The notes below the pieces were generated by a model, which did no database searches, had not been told where the DNA came from, and saw only the letters and a list, made by a program, of their open reading frames with translations. Below are positions 23,133 to 34,985 of a stretch of DNA of 64,000 nucleotides, in pieces (positions within the stretch are counted from its first letter, which is position 1; every line of letters begins with the position of its first letter). Location: the NCBI RefSeq assembly GCF_000208745.1, contig NC_030851.1:6300524-6364523 (forward strand). Reading direction: 5' to 3'. The position numbers and the translations under genes are program-made. Origin of the DNA: Theobroma cacao. Taxonomy: Eukaryota; Streptophyta; Magnoliopsida; Malvales; Malvaceae.

Positions 23133-24432
23133 AGAATGGTTTAATCCAGCTTTATTTCACGTGTCATGAGATAATTAAGTAGTGCATGCAACATTTGTCA
23201 CAAAGGGTTCATAGATGCTATTCCTCAACTAAAAGTAAGAAAGGCGTGGCTCACACAATTGCTGGTTTGGCACTTTCTACGCCAGCAAATCTACCTGCTC
23301 ACAGGAAATTTGATTGGCTGCTTTACCTTTGCTTTCCATTTGCACTGAGCTCTCAATAACAGTTGATTCTTTGTGGCTCAGGATAGGCTGACATTTTTCT
23401 TAAAGGAAGCTGCACTGCAGATATCCTGAGTGCAAAAGATTATACAAGTAATCCATAGATTTTTCATGGCTTTTGGCTAGTTCTCCCTGACATGTTGTAT
23501 GTGACTCCAGGAGGAAAGGTGGTAAGCCTAAAGTTTAAGTGAAACTGAAGAAAATGGTTTCAGACACTGATCATGGGAGGGCAATCTCTGTTAATAATCC
23601 TACCCCTTTAGCATTTCTCTGAAGAAGTACCTTTACCAATGCACCAGTGAGGCAATGGCTTCTAATCAACACAACTAATACAAGATAGTGCTCTAAGTGT
23701 GTGTATTTTCAACAATTTAAAATAGGTTCTGATAGTTTCCTCTGAGCTATATGCTTGGTATCCATGGTTTCAATCCGAATTCAGATGGAACATGAAACTA
23801 GATATATACACAAAGTTATATATGTTATAAGACATTTGAACTGGGAGTGGATGATGATTAATCCACCTCCATATACTGAAACTGAGCCCAATATGGGCAC
23901 CAAGTACACCTTTGACTTCATTTTTAGCACTTCTCAAGCAATTTCTGTTACTCTCTTCAAAAATTCAAACCAAATTCCAGCTTTCACAGCTAATAAACCT
24001 AACTTCCAGATTCCTCAATAAAGCCAAAGTTCAGACTTGGGAGATGAATCAGCGACATCATTGAAAAACCATCAAGAATTCAAAGGAAAACTTAAAAGGG
24101 AGTGCCACTGAGTTGCAATTACCATCAAATTGAGATCGCAATAAGCTGAAAACTTTGTGTTTGTATAGCCAAACTTTAATAGAACCACCTGTACAATTAA
24201 ACCTCCAAAAAAAATGAAATAAGATACAACAAATGAGCGAAAGAATAAGACTCACCTCCAATAAAGAGCCATCATCACCTCTAGCCTAAATACGAGTAAG
24301 TGATGGACAACATATTCCTATTTTTAGCCCAGTTAAATGATGCTATTGACCACTCTCTATCTGTGCATAGCATGGTACACTTGGCATGTGTGATTGGGAA
24401 AAATACCATGGTAATGAATTTCTTTAATTCTG
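23133..24432. other. Intergenic DNA and CorA-like 3' flank
   Basis: Base composition is more balanced than in neighbouring AT-rich DNA, but no frame shows a recognisable domain or consistent splice structure. The part next to 24433 should contain the 3' UTR of the CorA-like gene. Confidence 0.55.
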
Positions 24433-26849
24433 TCAAATCCTGAGGTAACCACCTCTTTCTTGAATTCCAATGGTTCTCTTGAGGAAAGATCTCCTGTTAT
24501 GAGACCAACTTCTTCTCAAAGACCTCCTCCTATGCCAGGCAGTCAATCGGGTATAAAGAGCAGGGAAAATAAAGCAGAGCAAAACTAGAAGAAGCATCGC
24601 TACACAGATAATCATGACATTGCGGAAACCATCATTTAGTGCAGGGTCCTTTTGCACAGTCCATGGAACTCCACCCACGTTCATCCCGAACACTGAAATG
24701 TTGAACAAAAAGTAAAGCATTCAATGTTGCCACCCAAGATCCATCAACAAATCAGAGCTCCTATAATAAGGGAAAGGTGGACAAAAATCAAATTATTACC
24801 TCCAGTGATAACAGATAAAGGAAGGAATATTATTGAAAGGAAAGAGAGATAATAGAGTTTTCTGTTAATTTGCTCCGACTGCCAGCTATCCAAACCAGCC
24901 TGAATTGCAGTAACACGATTTGCTAGAAACCCTACATTCTCTTTCAGCCTCCTCAAGCGCCCAATCAGCTCTTCAAGGGAGCTGATGTCCTCACTTGCAA
25001 ACCAATTTTTAGAAGAACATTTTTCCTTGACTCGGGGATATACTTGCTCACCATGGGCAATCACCTACATTTTTGGAAAACACATATAAGCAAAGAGGGT
25101 TCAATTCTCATGGTCTTAATTACACAGCCAATAAACCAAAACTCAAAATAAATGGGACTTTCAACCAAATCACATCCCTGTGGATGACTCAGAATATATG
25201 AGTGCAAGCACAACCTATCATTGGAATTTCAGCAACCTTCAAAAGCGAAACCTTAATGGCTATGAAAACCAAAGCAATTTTAACCCATTAAAATGTAGTT
25301 TGACAAGGGGCAAACATCCATCACATCCCCATAAAGGGTTAAACTTTAATGGCCTTCTGCTCTTTCTAACTTAAGTGTTTTCTGCACTCTTGGCCATTTA
25401 GAAACAAGTGAAAAAGAGAAATTACCTGCAGGAGACGTTGCAAATTTAGATGCATTTTTGGGAATCTTCTATCATCTAGCATCTGTTTCTTTAAAGCAAA
25501 TCCACCTGAGATTAAGCAGAAAAAGAATATGACTTCATCTACAGATAACTTCATTGCCAGAATAAAGCATGCAACCTTAAAAAGTGTGCAATATAAACTT
25601 GGCAATGAGCAAAGAAGGCGCAAGGGAACAAAAATGAGAAATACCTATACTTTCTCATATCTCAAGTAAAGAGTGAAGATATGGAAAGCCAATGCAATTA
25701 TACACCAGTGCTAACTGCTCTAACGCCTCTGGTGTCCTAACTTTTGCTCAAAGAGGTTACAGCAAGTTCCAAGGATGGTTTGAAGGAAAAATGTACATAA
25801 ATGGTATTGATCCTAAGTATTCAGACGGTATGATGCCCCAAAAGTTCTTTGAAAAAATGTTCCAGGTCACTTGCATTTGCAGTTCAAATGATTCCACATG
25901 CACAAGCTCATTCTGTGTCCATGAAAATCCTTAAACCACTTATGCCCATGTGAAATTGAAATATGCATCAATAAATGAAGTATGGAAATCAAAACTGTTT
26001 CATAACCATAGCACAGAGAGCTATAAACCAATTTAACATAGATTGATTTAGGACAGTGTTTATTCGGATAGGGGGCCCAATAAATTGTGTACCTCTATCC
26101 AACTCAAGCTCCACAGAATCCAGCTCCATCTCCAGTTTAGTAACAACATCTTGAAGGTGATCCACGTGCGTATCAATGATGTGAACTACAAGGTTTGAGA
26201 CAGACTTTGGAACAGGATTATCAGCCTCCTCAGAGTGATTCATTGTCAATAAGAACTCAAGAACATGCTCTCTAATAACAATCCCACCCCCTTCCTTCCT
26301 CTCTCCTCTATGATAAGATGGACTCTCAACACTAGGAATCTCTGAGAGAAGAGATTGACCAACCGGTGAGAAACCTAATCTGGGAACACGTCCCAAAGAC
26401 ACAGTAATCACTGAATTTTCTGTAACCCTGGCAGCTAGTCTAAATGTAAAATTACTGGAGGGAGGGCCAGGTGAATTAACCCTAAAGACAAGCGCTCCAT
26501 CAACATGTCCACAAAATGGCCCATTGCTAACAAGTGAGAGAATGTCTTGAAGCTTTAAAGGTGGGCAAAGAACATCTATGAGGTATTGTGCAGATTGAGA
26601 GAGTTTCTGATTCCCTTTTGGAAGTTCTACATGGTACCAACAAAACTCCTTGCCACCACCTTCAGCAAGATCCCACTCCTTATTATAATAATTTCCAAGA
26701 CCGTCAAAAATATATGCTTTCTGTCTCACCATACCAGGAAAATGTGTTCTCTGAAGATGATTTTCCCTGAGAGGATTATCAGCAGAGGATGCTCTAACCA
26801 ATTCCTCCATTTCTCCATCTCCAGCCAGTTCTTCCTGACCTAAATCCAT
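24433..26849 (-). CDS. CorA-like magnesium transporter family protein
   Basis: Membrane protein of the CorA/MRS2/Alr1 superfamily, which conducts Mg2+ as a pentamer (family knowledge). Exons in transcription order: 26849-26093, 25505-25426, 25064-24800, 24692-24433; all GT-AG and in frame; 453 aa. The long N-terminal soluble domain contains an acidic helix region (about 235-252, KLEMELDSVELELDRG) continuing into the helix-rich exons 2-3. TM1 is at about 345-367 and is followed by the signature GMN at 370-372. TM2 is at about 392-414, and the C-terminus is short and Arg-rich. The two-TM, GMN-loop layout is diagnostic. Plants have this CorA-like subgroup in addition to MRS2/MGT; the membrane and transported ion have not been inferred further. 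The 25692-25934 reading frame lies within intron 1 on the other strand. Confidence 0.9.
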
Positions 26850-27500
26850 AGCTTCTATTTAACTACCTTTGACCAATCAAGTTAGCAAATTAAAATGAGT
26901 TGGGTCAAAGATTGAACAACTCAGAAATTTCTAAATCAAATATTCTATTCAATCCAATGGGGTTTCAGATTATTCAAAGAAAAGCTGCCGCAGAGAATGA
27001 AAATGAATGGCTTCAAATGAAAGCAGAACCAACTCTAGAGATCCAATAGATAGAAACCCAGATCAGATTTATTCACCAAACTTGCAACAAAGGCAACTGG
27101 TGTTTCCCTGAAAGCCACAAAGATTCGAATTTTACCATTCACTAATCCCATCAACAAAATACCAAGCAATTATCAAACATTGCGACAGCCAGAAACTCCA
27201 TAATAATTTGCTTACCTCTACAAAAAAATCTTGGAAAACGGGAATATCTTGACGTAAACAAGAAATCCCAGATCAGAAATTAGCAAAGCCTGTTGAAACC
27301 CAAGCAGAAAAACATCATGAGGAAAGATCCAAAATTCTTCAGTGTGGCTTCATTCAAAGTGGTTTAACCAACCAGAAATGACAAAATATTGAATAATTCA
27401 AATTCAAAATATTTTGGAAAAAGGAAAACGTCGTAGAGAACGAGATAGATTAAGGAAAAAGGGAGACGTGCGTCGTTGTGGTGGTAGTTTCTCAGAAACT
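26850..27500 (-). other. Probable 5' leader of the CorA-like gene, with leader intron
   Basis: On the minus strand a strong donor (AGAG then GTAAGC, intron starting at 27215) and an acceptor close to the start codon (AAAG or GTAG near 26866-26862) suggest a leader intron of about 350 bp. No ORF of interest lies here. The promoter would be around or beyond 27450. Confidence 0.4.
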
Positions 27501-29039
27501 TCAGGTTATACTATAATTATTCTCCAACCAAATTTAAAGAAGATTATCGTCGTAATACTAATCGCGTTTCCGGTTCAGTCGTGATTAGTATATTTTAAGT
27601 CCACGTTGGATATAAATATCACGTCAATTATCTTTGTTTGTCGGGAAAGCAAGATAATTTTATGAGGCGAAAGAGTTAAAACAGGGGAAGCGGCCTATAT
27701 TTATGGCGGGTGAATAAGTCGTTGCTTTATCCTCCTACTTTTAGATGTGCCATGTAATCTAGCAACCCCTTCCAAGTCCATTTGTTTTCGACAAAGATTT
27801 GCTACAACTCAAAGATTTGTGCCCAATCCAATTGTTTCTGTTTGTTTGGATGTCTGTTCTTGATTTGGTTTTCTGGTAGAAGAAGAAAGAGTTAATCACT
27901 TACTTTATCTGATGCTTATAAAGTAGAACATCTACACAGTATGGCCTTTTTGTCGACGTTTGAGAATATCTGCTGCCCGCTGCTTGCAGCGACAATGTAA
28001 AGCCTCAATTCTCTGCCTTCCACACACCCGTTCGGGTTTGACCTCGCCCAAGTCAAAACCCTCCCCGCCTTGGCCATGCTACGATTAAGAAATTTGTTTT
28101 AATAAAAATAAATAGTTAATCCTATTCATAATGTAACACTAATTAAGTATTATAATCTAATTAGGTAATGATTCTGTATTATAATTTTAACTAAACAATT
28201 TATACAATTATCTTACCAAAAATTATTTAGTAAAGTTGTTATCTGTGATGTTAACTCAATCACATATTTATATGTATTAATAAATATAAATCAATTCAAC
28301 TTGATAAATAAATTGTTAATTATAATTTTTGTCAAAAGTGATTTTGTATTACTATTTACCTAAACAATTATAATGTTAATGTTAAAAGTGTGATTTTATT
28401 TTTTTATTTTAAATTATAATATAAATATTAAAACTGTTTTTCAATTATTTATTTTATTCTAAAGAAAACTAATTATTTCATTTTTACATGGTAAATATAA
28501 CATGCTTATATGTTTATTAATACGGTAGATGGAAATGTGCTTATATATTTATTTAAATAGATTGTGTTTTATTAAAAAAATGCTTTATGTCGTCCTATTA
28601 TTTTTTATAATTTAAAAAAAATAAAGAAATAAAAGTGGAAAATATGCAACATAAAAATAATATACTGGATTAAATAATACATTTGAAATGTTTACTAATT
28701 TCTAGAGAAGTGATATGCTGCATGAAAATTATATTCATATTTAGTTTTATTTTTTTCATTAAGTATAATTTTTAAGGATGAAAATTTAAAATCAGCTTGA
28801 ATAGGCAAATTCATACACATATCATTAAACAAAATTAATACTCAAGTGCCAATTTCATATTTTAATTTATATTCCATTTTACTAACGATGTATAAAAGTA
28901 AACTGTTGGAAAGCTTAGTTGATTATATCAAAAATAATTAAAATTAATATGAGAAAAAAATAAATTTGATTAATGTTAATTAATATAAATAATGTGAATC
29001 ATTTGGAATATTTGGTAAAATGATTTGATTAGTATTGGC
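27501..29039. other. Intergenic DNA, no gene seen
   Basis: The first 550 bp are of mixed composition and may include promoter sequence of the CorA-like gene. From about 28085 the DNA is strongly AT-rich with no frames or element ends that I can support. Confidence 0.6.
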
Positions 29040-30936
29040 AATTACGTGGCGATGGGCCGCTGGACAATTTGAACGAGTCTTACGAGATTTGAGGAATCAG
29101 GGAATAAGAAGCTAACCCAGAAACTAATAAGGACCGGTATAACTCGCTTTGAATATTCAGAATTTGACAAAACGCAGAAGAAAAAGGCAATTTCTAGAAT
29201 CACGAAAGAAACTAGGTTCGTGGGTTTTCTTAACTTTCCTTTCCTTTTCTTTTCTTTTTGGTTGTAATGGAAGGAATTTATTGCACAAAAAAAAAGAAGA
29301 AGAAAGGAATAAAACAATGTGTTGATGTTCTAATAAAATGAAGGGGGGTTTTATTGTCAGCGTGGTAGCTGATGTTGGTACAAGATGGAAGAGACGCAAG
29401 GATGCTAAAGTTGAATGCGTATATAATGAGCCTCTCACATGTAAGGTATGCGTAATGATGATTCAAATCAAACAAACAGACAATGCTTTCGACCTTAACT
29501 ATGAACAAACATGTTCAAATCTAAAGCTTAGAAAGTCAACTTATGCATTTAATGATTATTGGATTCCGTGGGATTTGGATACCAATTATCCTTACTCACC
29601 GAGGAAAATTTTGTCCCAAACGTCGATAACGGGGGGGACAAGTTTCGTCAAGTCGTCGGCGTACAGCGATGGAAAAAGAGAAAGGGATTGGAATTCTGGA
29701 AGATTTAACAAAACGTGGAGCAAGGTTGACTTGGGATTCGTCAGCTTCCACATTGAAGTGGCTGTGATCTGAAATGGTGGCCAAGAGAAATTGTGGCTCG
29801 AACCCCAGCTGTATCACGTCCACTGGATTGAATATGATTCCATGGTTCGGTACTGTATCTTTGGCTGAGATCCCAAGGAATCCTTATCTTTTGTATTTAT
29901 TTAATGACAAAACCCCTTGACATTGTTTTTTCTTTTCGTTTATGGAGGCTAAATCCTTCCTTGGGCATATGGTATGGCGTGTGGGACCATATATAAAGGA
30001 ACTACCTCGCCTGAAAGGCAATAACTAATCAATCATGTGTGAAAAATGTCTTCACCTATTGTGAAAAGTCTTAGCTCTCCTTGTATCTTTAAGTACAACA
30101 CAAAATGCGAATTGATGGACAAGAAACAGAAAAGCAGAGAAATATGACTATATGAGCATTTTGTCGCTGGTTTTGAACAAGTTGAAAGAAAAGGCAGCGT
30201 CTAAAAAGTTACCTGGCTTCCCTTGGTTTCATGTGGCATGCCGGTCAATATAAGGCTGCTATGGGCTTTCAGACCCTGCCACTTGCTGTTCAATATGTCG
30301 GCTGCTAGTAGGAGTACCTGTTTGCCTCAATTGCGATTTTTATATGTATGATTTGCTGGATTATCATCAATGTACATGTAGCAATTAGATGAGGTGATTC
30401 TGTATGGAACCTGCAGAAGATCTCATAATAGATGTGATATTAGCACTAAGTTTAGTTTGATTATGGTTTGATCCTTATACCCCTCAATCCAACCAAACCG
30501 CAATTTCCATAGTGAGGCAAATTAAGGACACTTTTAGATCAGATATGCATATATTTAGTTTACATGGATCAATTAAGGCATAGTGACAATTCTGTTTCCG
30601 TCCTCAACGCGTCTCATTAAGCTTGCTGGTAACTGGACTATGTTGACAACAACTAAATTGAATTGATAAACATTAATTGCTACTTACCACTGTGGAAAGT
30701 TATCATGAGCTGTCATGATCCTACCATTTCGTGCTAATTAACAGCGACTTCCAACTTCAGTATCATGAGTCAAGACTGGAAACAATGCTTTAGAGTTTAT
30801 CCCCACGAAAGGTATACGAGTGACTATAATTTATTGCTAGAACGTACAAATAGGTTGGCGGACCCAGCATGCATTATGGAATCCAACTTTTACCTTTCAA
30901 ATCTTATTACACGCTGTTTAAGGTGATTAGCCATTA
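29040..30936. other. Mixed intergenic DNA with an orphan exon-like segment
   Basis: Contains a possible isolated exon on the minus strand (29753-29600, open, ending at a GTGAGTAAG donor) and a TATA-like TATATAAAG at about 29990 followed by sequence of normal complexity without a long frame. Neither could be tied to a gene family. The 29338-29772 plus-strand frame has no recognisable domain and overlaps the exon-like segment on the opposite strand. Confidence 0.45.
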
Positions 30937-31499
30937 GAGTTTTTTTTATAAATGGGTCCCATGTATAAGATATTTTTAAAAATAAGTCTCTTTATAATTT
31001 AATTATTTTTAGTTAAGAAAATTAAAATTTGGACAAATTACCCTTAATGAAATCGACCCATTTGTTTGGCTCTGCTCTTCAACTTGAAACCTATTAACGA
31101 GTCAAGTATGTTTACAAGGTGTGTAACTCCTCAGTTCTCAATGACAGACCGTACATCTCCAAACAAAGAATTATGTCTAAAGCATTCGTTGCTAGTTCAA
31201 CTTTTAAGCATTTTTTGCAATGGTAGAAGCATTTTGGAGTGGTTATTATTCGCATAAAGGTAGTTCACATATTGAGCAGTGAGAGGAAGTTTACATTACG
31301 AGGAGAAAGGTATAATATATTTTTATTTTATTTTGAACCATGTGGAGAAATGTTTTTAGGGCTATTGTTATTCTTCCTGTTTTTCATTTATGGTTTTTGA
31401 GCATAAACGTATGCATATTGCTTGTTCATATTGATATTGTTGTTGTTTGAAATTGTTGAATATAAACATGAATGTGGTATTGTTGGTGTTGTTGGGGTC

Positions 31500-31990
31500 G
31501 AAAGGTGACAGGGCATGCGTGACTAGTTGATATGTATGCGTTATCATCCTTTAATAGGAATTAGGTTTTGGGTTTAGATATTGCGTGACTGAGGGCTTGC
31601 TTACATGGTTGGCACCTTATGCATGATTGGATTTTGGCATGACTTCACTTAGGGTGTGCGTGATTGCATTAGGGTTTAACATTGCGTGATTGGTTTATAT
31701 GTTATTACGTGATTAGTTGATAGGTCATTGCATGACTGGTTGATAGGTCATTGCGTGACTGGTTGATAGGTCATTACGTGAATATTGTTCAGGCATGGCA
31801 TCACTTAGTGTGTGTGTGATTCTTTTAGTTGTTCTTAGCATTGCATGACTTGTTGATAGATCATTGCACGATTTAATGTTAGTAATTGCATGACTTATTG
31901 ATAAGGTATTGCATGATTGTTTTCTGTATGAAATTGCGCGAGTGTTATAACTACATGAAATTTATTTGTATGGCTTTACATGACCGACAT
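31500..31990 (+). repeat. Left subterminal repeat array of the MULE
   Basis: The motif CATTGCGTGACTGGTTGATA and variants (ATTGCATGACT, ATTACGTGA, ATTGCGCGAG) recur about every 20-30 bp, most regularly at 31700-31790. The reverse complement of this motif makes up the arrays at 37860-38640, 39420-39555 and 40969-41090, so the two ends of the element carry the same repeat in inverted orientation. Confidence 0.8.
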
Positions 31991-32198
31991 TACGTTCATT
32001 CTGTATTATTTTGGGTCAACTGTAATGCTTTAATATGTATATGTTGATTTACTTAATAATCTATGCTCGACACATGCATTAATTATTCTGTTTCAGAGTT
32101 GTCTAAAAACAATTAAAATTATTGTGAGAGTCATTGTTTTTTTAATCTACACTAATTATATTAACTAAAATGGGAATGTTATCTGTTTTATGTTGCAG

Positions 32199-33605
32199 AT
32201 GGCCAGCATAGGATCAGAGCAAGATAATGTGGAATCTTTGCTTTGTGTGCTGAGGTACTGGTGGGGGTTCAATGCTAGCATTAACATCCACTGTAAGTGG
32301 TCACATCTGCATGTGATATGTGAGATGCTGTACAAAGTAAATGAGTTGGAAACCTTGAAGAGAACATGTTTTGGGCATATGATGGACGTCGAATCATGGA
32401 AGAGTTTATTCTGCATCAGTCTCGTGCACAACCTAATGCTGTACAAAATCAATGAACCCGACGCCATCGAGGGTGAGTTATGTTTGCCATAGGCAAAACG
32501 AAGGCCTGAATCTCGAAAATGGAGTTTTGCCTGGTGACAAGACTGAAGTTTGGTACCTACCGACCCTTATTGTCAGTCCCTACGAGGCCATCCCTAAAGA
32601 ATTCACCAGCGATATTGGAAATCAAGGAACGAGGTGAAGACACAACAAGTTTTAGAAATATTTAAAAGAGGGCAGTTTCAGCAAAAGGGAGACGTGACCA
32701 AGATAGCCCTAGTCTTAATTGCAAGCAATGTTTTACTCAGTCAAGACTATGGACAATCAGTGATTCCATGGTTGTTGTCACTGGTCGAGAACATCGACGA
32801 CTGAAATGCGTTCCCATGGGGCACATATATTTGGAGTCTGATTGTCGATTACTTAATGAGGGGTTTCAAACCTCCAGCGGTGGGAATAACAGAGAAGAAA
32901 CGTTACCACCTCTACGAATTTATATGGGTGTTTCAGGTAGTGTGCCATACCCTAATGTTTATCATTATTCTTTTCGCATAAGATTTTATGAGGTGAGTAA
33001 GAAATGTTTCACAATTGATGTGCAGTTTTGGGCGTTGGAAGTAATTCCTGATATCCGAAACTTATTTGAAAGGCAGTGCCAGTCTGGACAGGTTTGCCCA
33101 TGAATGCTGAAATTGCATTGTGACAAGAGGCCTATAGGCTTCCACGTTAATATTATAGGTTTAGAGAGAGAAGGCAGGGTGAGGAAAGAAACCATATATT
33201 CTTATTTTATTTTATTTTATTTTTTTGTTATAGGGTAGTGAGGGTTAAACCTAATGACAATGTATGTTTTGGTGCATTTGTGCGCAGTTGAGACGTTGGA
33301 GCCAACTGCGGAAGAGATTTTGATAGCATATTGAGTCGACATTGAAGTCAATATCTCTGAGGGGCAACAATACATTCCATTATGAAAGTTTGAGAGTCGA
33401 TCAGAATTCGATCCCTATCAAAAGAGGAAAATAATGGACAGCAAACAAAAAAGTACAGTAAGAAGAGGCGTTAGATGCACCACAGACGATGAGGTCCATT
33501 CCCAGTTAGTTGTTGTTAAGGCCCCGGATGCTGCTAAGGTGCTTAATTCTCTTCTTACGGCTCCTTATGTTGTTCTTCATACTGCTCATGATTCTGCTTC
33601 TCTTG
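32199..33605 (+). pseudogene. Ulp1-type MULE accessory gene with DUF1985 region, 3' truncated and decayed
   Basis: Starts at an ATG straight after a TTGCAG acceptor-like site. The first frame contains LKRTCFGHMMDVESWKS and ISLVHNLMLYKI, resembling the start of DUF1985 domains. After a stop at 32490 other frames continue the same protein: VTKIALVLIASNVLLSQD, then FPWGTYIWSLIVDYLMRG (with TGA where Trp is expected before NAFPWG), and VWALEVIPDIRNLF. This block order is that of plant transposon-borne proteins joining DUF1985 to a C48 (Ulp1) peptidase (family knowledge). The peptidase part is absent, because the sequence runs into the oppositely oriented mudrA relic near 33606. Stops and shifts mean it is not functional. 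Confidence 0.65.
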
Positions 33606-34985
33606 ATCTGTTCATTCGCATATTTGCATACCGTAACAAACAAAATACCCTTGAATCTGCTTTTCAGATGTGTGGCATCGATAGCAACTACAGGCCGCAT
33701 TACAATATTGAACCCTTGAATACATGACCTGAACACTCAGAAACAATATTTGAATCGTTGTTCCCTATCCGTCGTGACAACCGTGACAGTATCTGGATTT
33801 TCATGTTTCAAAATATGAAAATACGAGGGGAGGAGTTGGAATGACTCTTTTGGGGGATTGAACACAAAACTCTCCACGTACTCCTTCGTTTGCCACGCCT
33901 TACCATATGGGCATTGCAATCCCCATTTGCGATTCATCTTTTCCATTATTTTCTTAGGTCTCAATAGGGTTACATAATTTCCTTGCAGCCTGGTGGAGAT
34001 AAGCTCACCAATTAACCTCACGCTTGCAGTTCAGTACCACATTGTAAACCATCAACAGTACATGTGCGCATCTTCTGTAATGTCCGAACTTGCCAATGTT
34101 CTCCCTCAGGTAACTTTGTTGTATGCAAAGCAAACTTGCATGTCTTCTCCTTACAACCAACCTCCAAACGAGTGTGACATGACTTTTTAACTCTAATCTC
34201 AAAATGCTCTTTTAGTGCCAACATGCTCAAAGCTCGTTTCAATTCGGCCTTTGACGAAAACACTTTTCTGTGATATAAGTGATCGTCCATTGATCTAGAT
34301 TCCTTAATCGTAACTGTTTAGAAGGATATCATATCTACCTTGGGAATAATCCATTGATGAGATACCCCTGTATTGACCTTCTCTTGATCACTATCATCAA
34401 GCAAACGAATGTCGTTCTCAAGTGTGATGGGGTTGTCATAAATAGGGTCGGCACCCTCAACATATTCTAATTCAACAGTTGTGGCATGGTCCTCGCACTG
34501 AACCTCTTCTAACACAACAATTGTGGCATGTCCTATACTACCATCTACATGATTGCAATCCAGAATGTCGTTGTGCTCACCTCTGTCATCCTCTAAACAA
34601 TTATCACATCCACCAACGTAATCATCTTCACAGTCATCCTGCAACTCATCGTTCCAATCCGCCATGTCGTCCTCTTCAACATCACATTCAATCTGATCAG
34701 ATGCATCGTCATCACTCACAACCATCACAGTGTCGTTAGCGAATGACAATGGACCCACTGCATTTTCGAGCCACAATTGCATTTGTTGCAAAGTACCAAG
34801 TATTTCATTCGATGCACATTCTAATCGAAATTGTACAGATATCATTTGCAGACACTTCATGTGTGTATCGGGTTGCTCAAACTCATGAGGAAACATCAAA
34901 CGTGATTGCCATGGTTGTTTGTTAGGAAATGCATGATGTGGTATGTCAGAATAATTAACATTCTGTTATAGGTGATTACTGTGTT

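Noticed and set aside
25692..25934. 80-codon plus-strand frame
   Set aside because: It falls inside intron 1 of the CorA-like gene on the other strand and has no recognisable features.
29338..29772. 144-codon plus-strand reading frame
   Set aside because: No domain or biased composition of a real protein, no promoter or splice context, and the opposite strand has a better exon-like signature in the same place.
30181..30330. Possible miRNA precursor
   Set aside because: ACCTGGCTTCCC loosely recalls miR160 but differs at several positions, and no matching star arm was found.
31500..31990. CRISPR-like spaced repeats
   Set aside because: Repeats are degenerate, spacing is irregular, the repeat is inverted at the other end of a transposon, and the genome is a plant.
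33434..33727. 97-codon plus-strand frame treated as one protein
   Set aside because: It crosses the deletion junction: the first part belongs to the Ulp1-type relic and the last about 35 codons are antisense to the mudrA catalytic domain.
34479..34739. His-rich plus-strand frame
   Set aside because: It is the shadow of the acidic (Asp/Glu-rich) linker of the mudrA relic on the minus strand.
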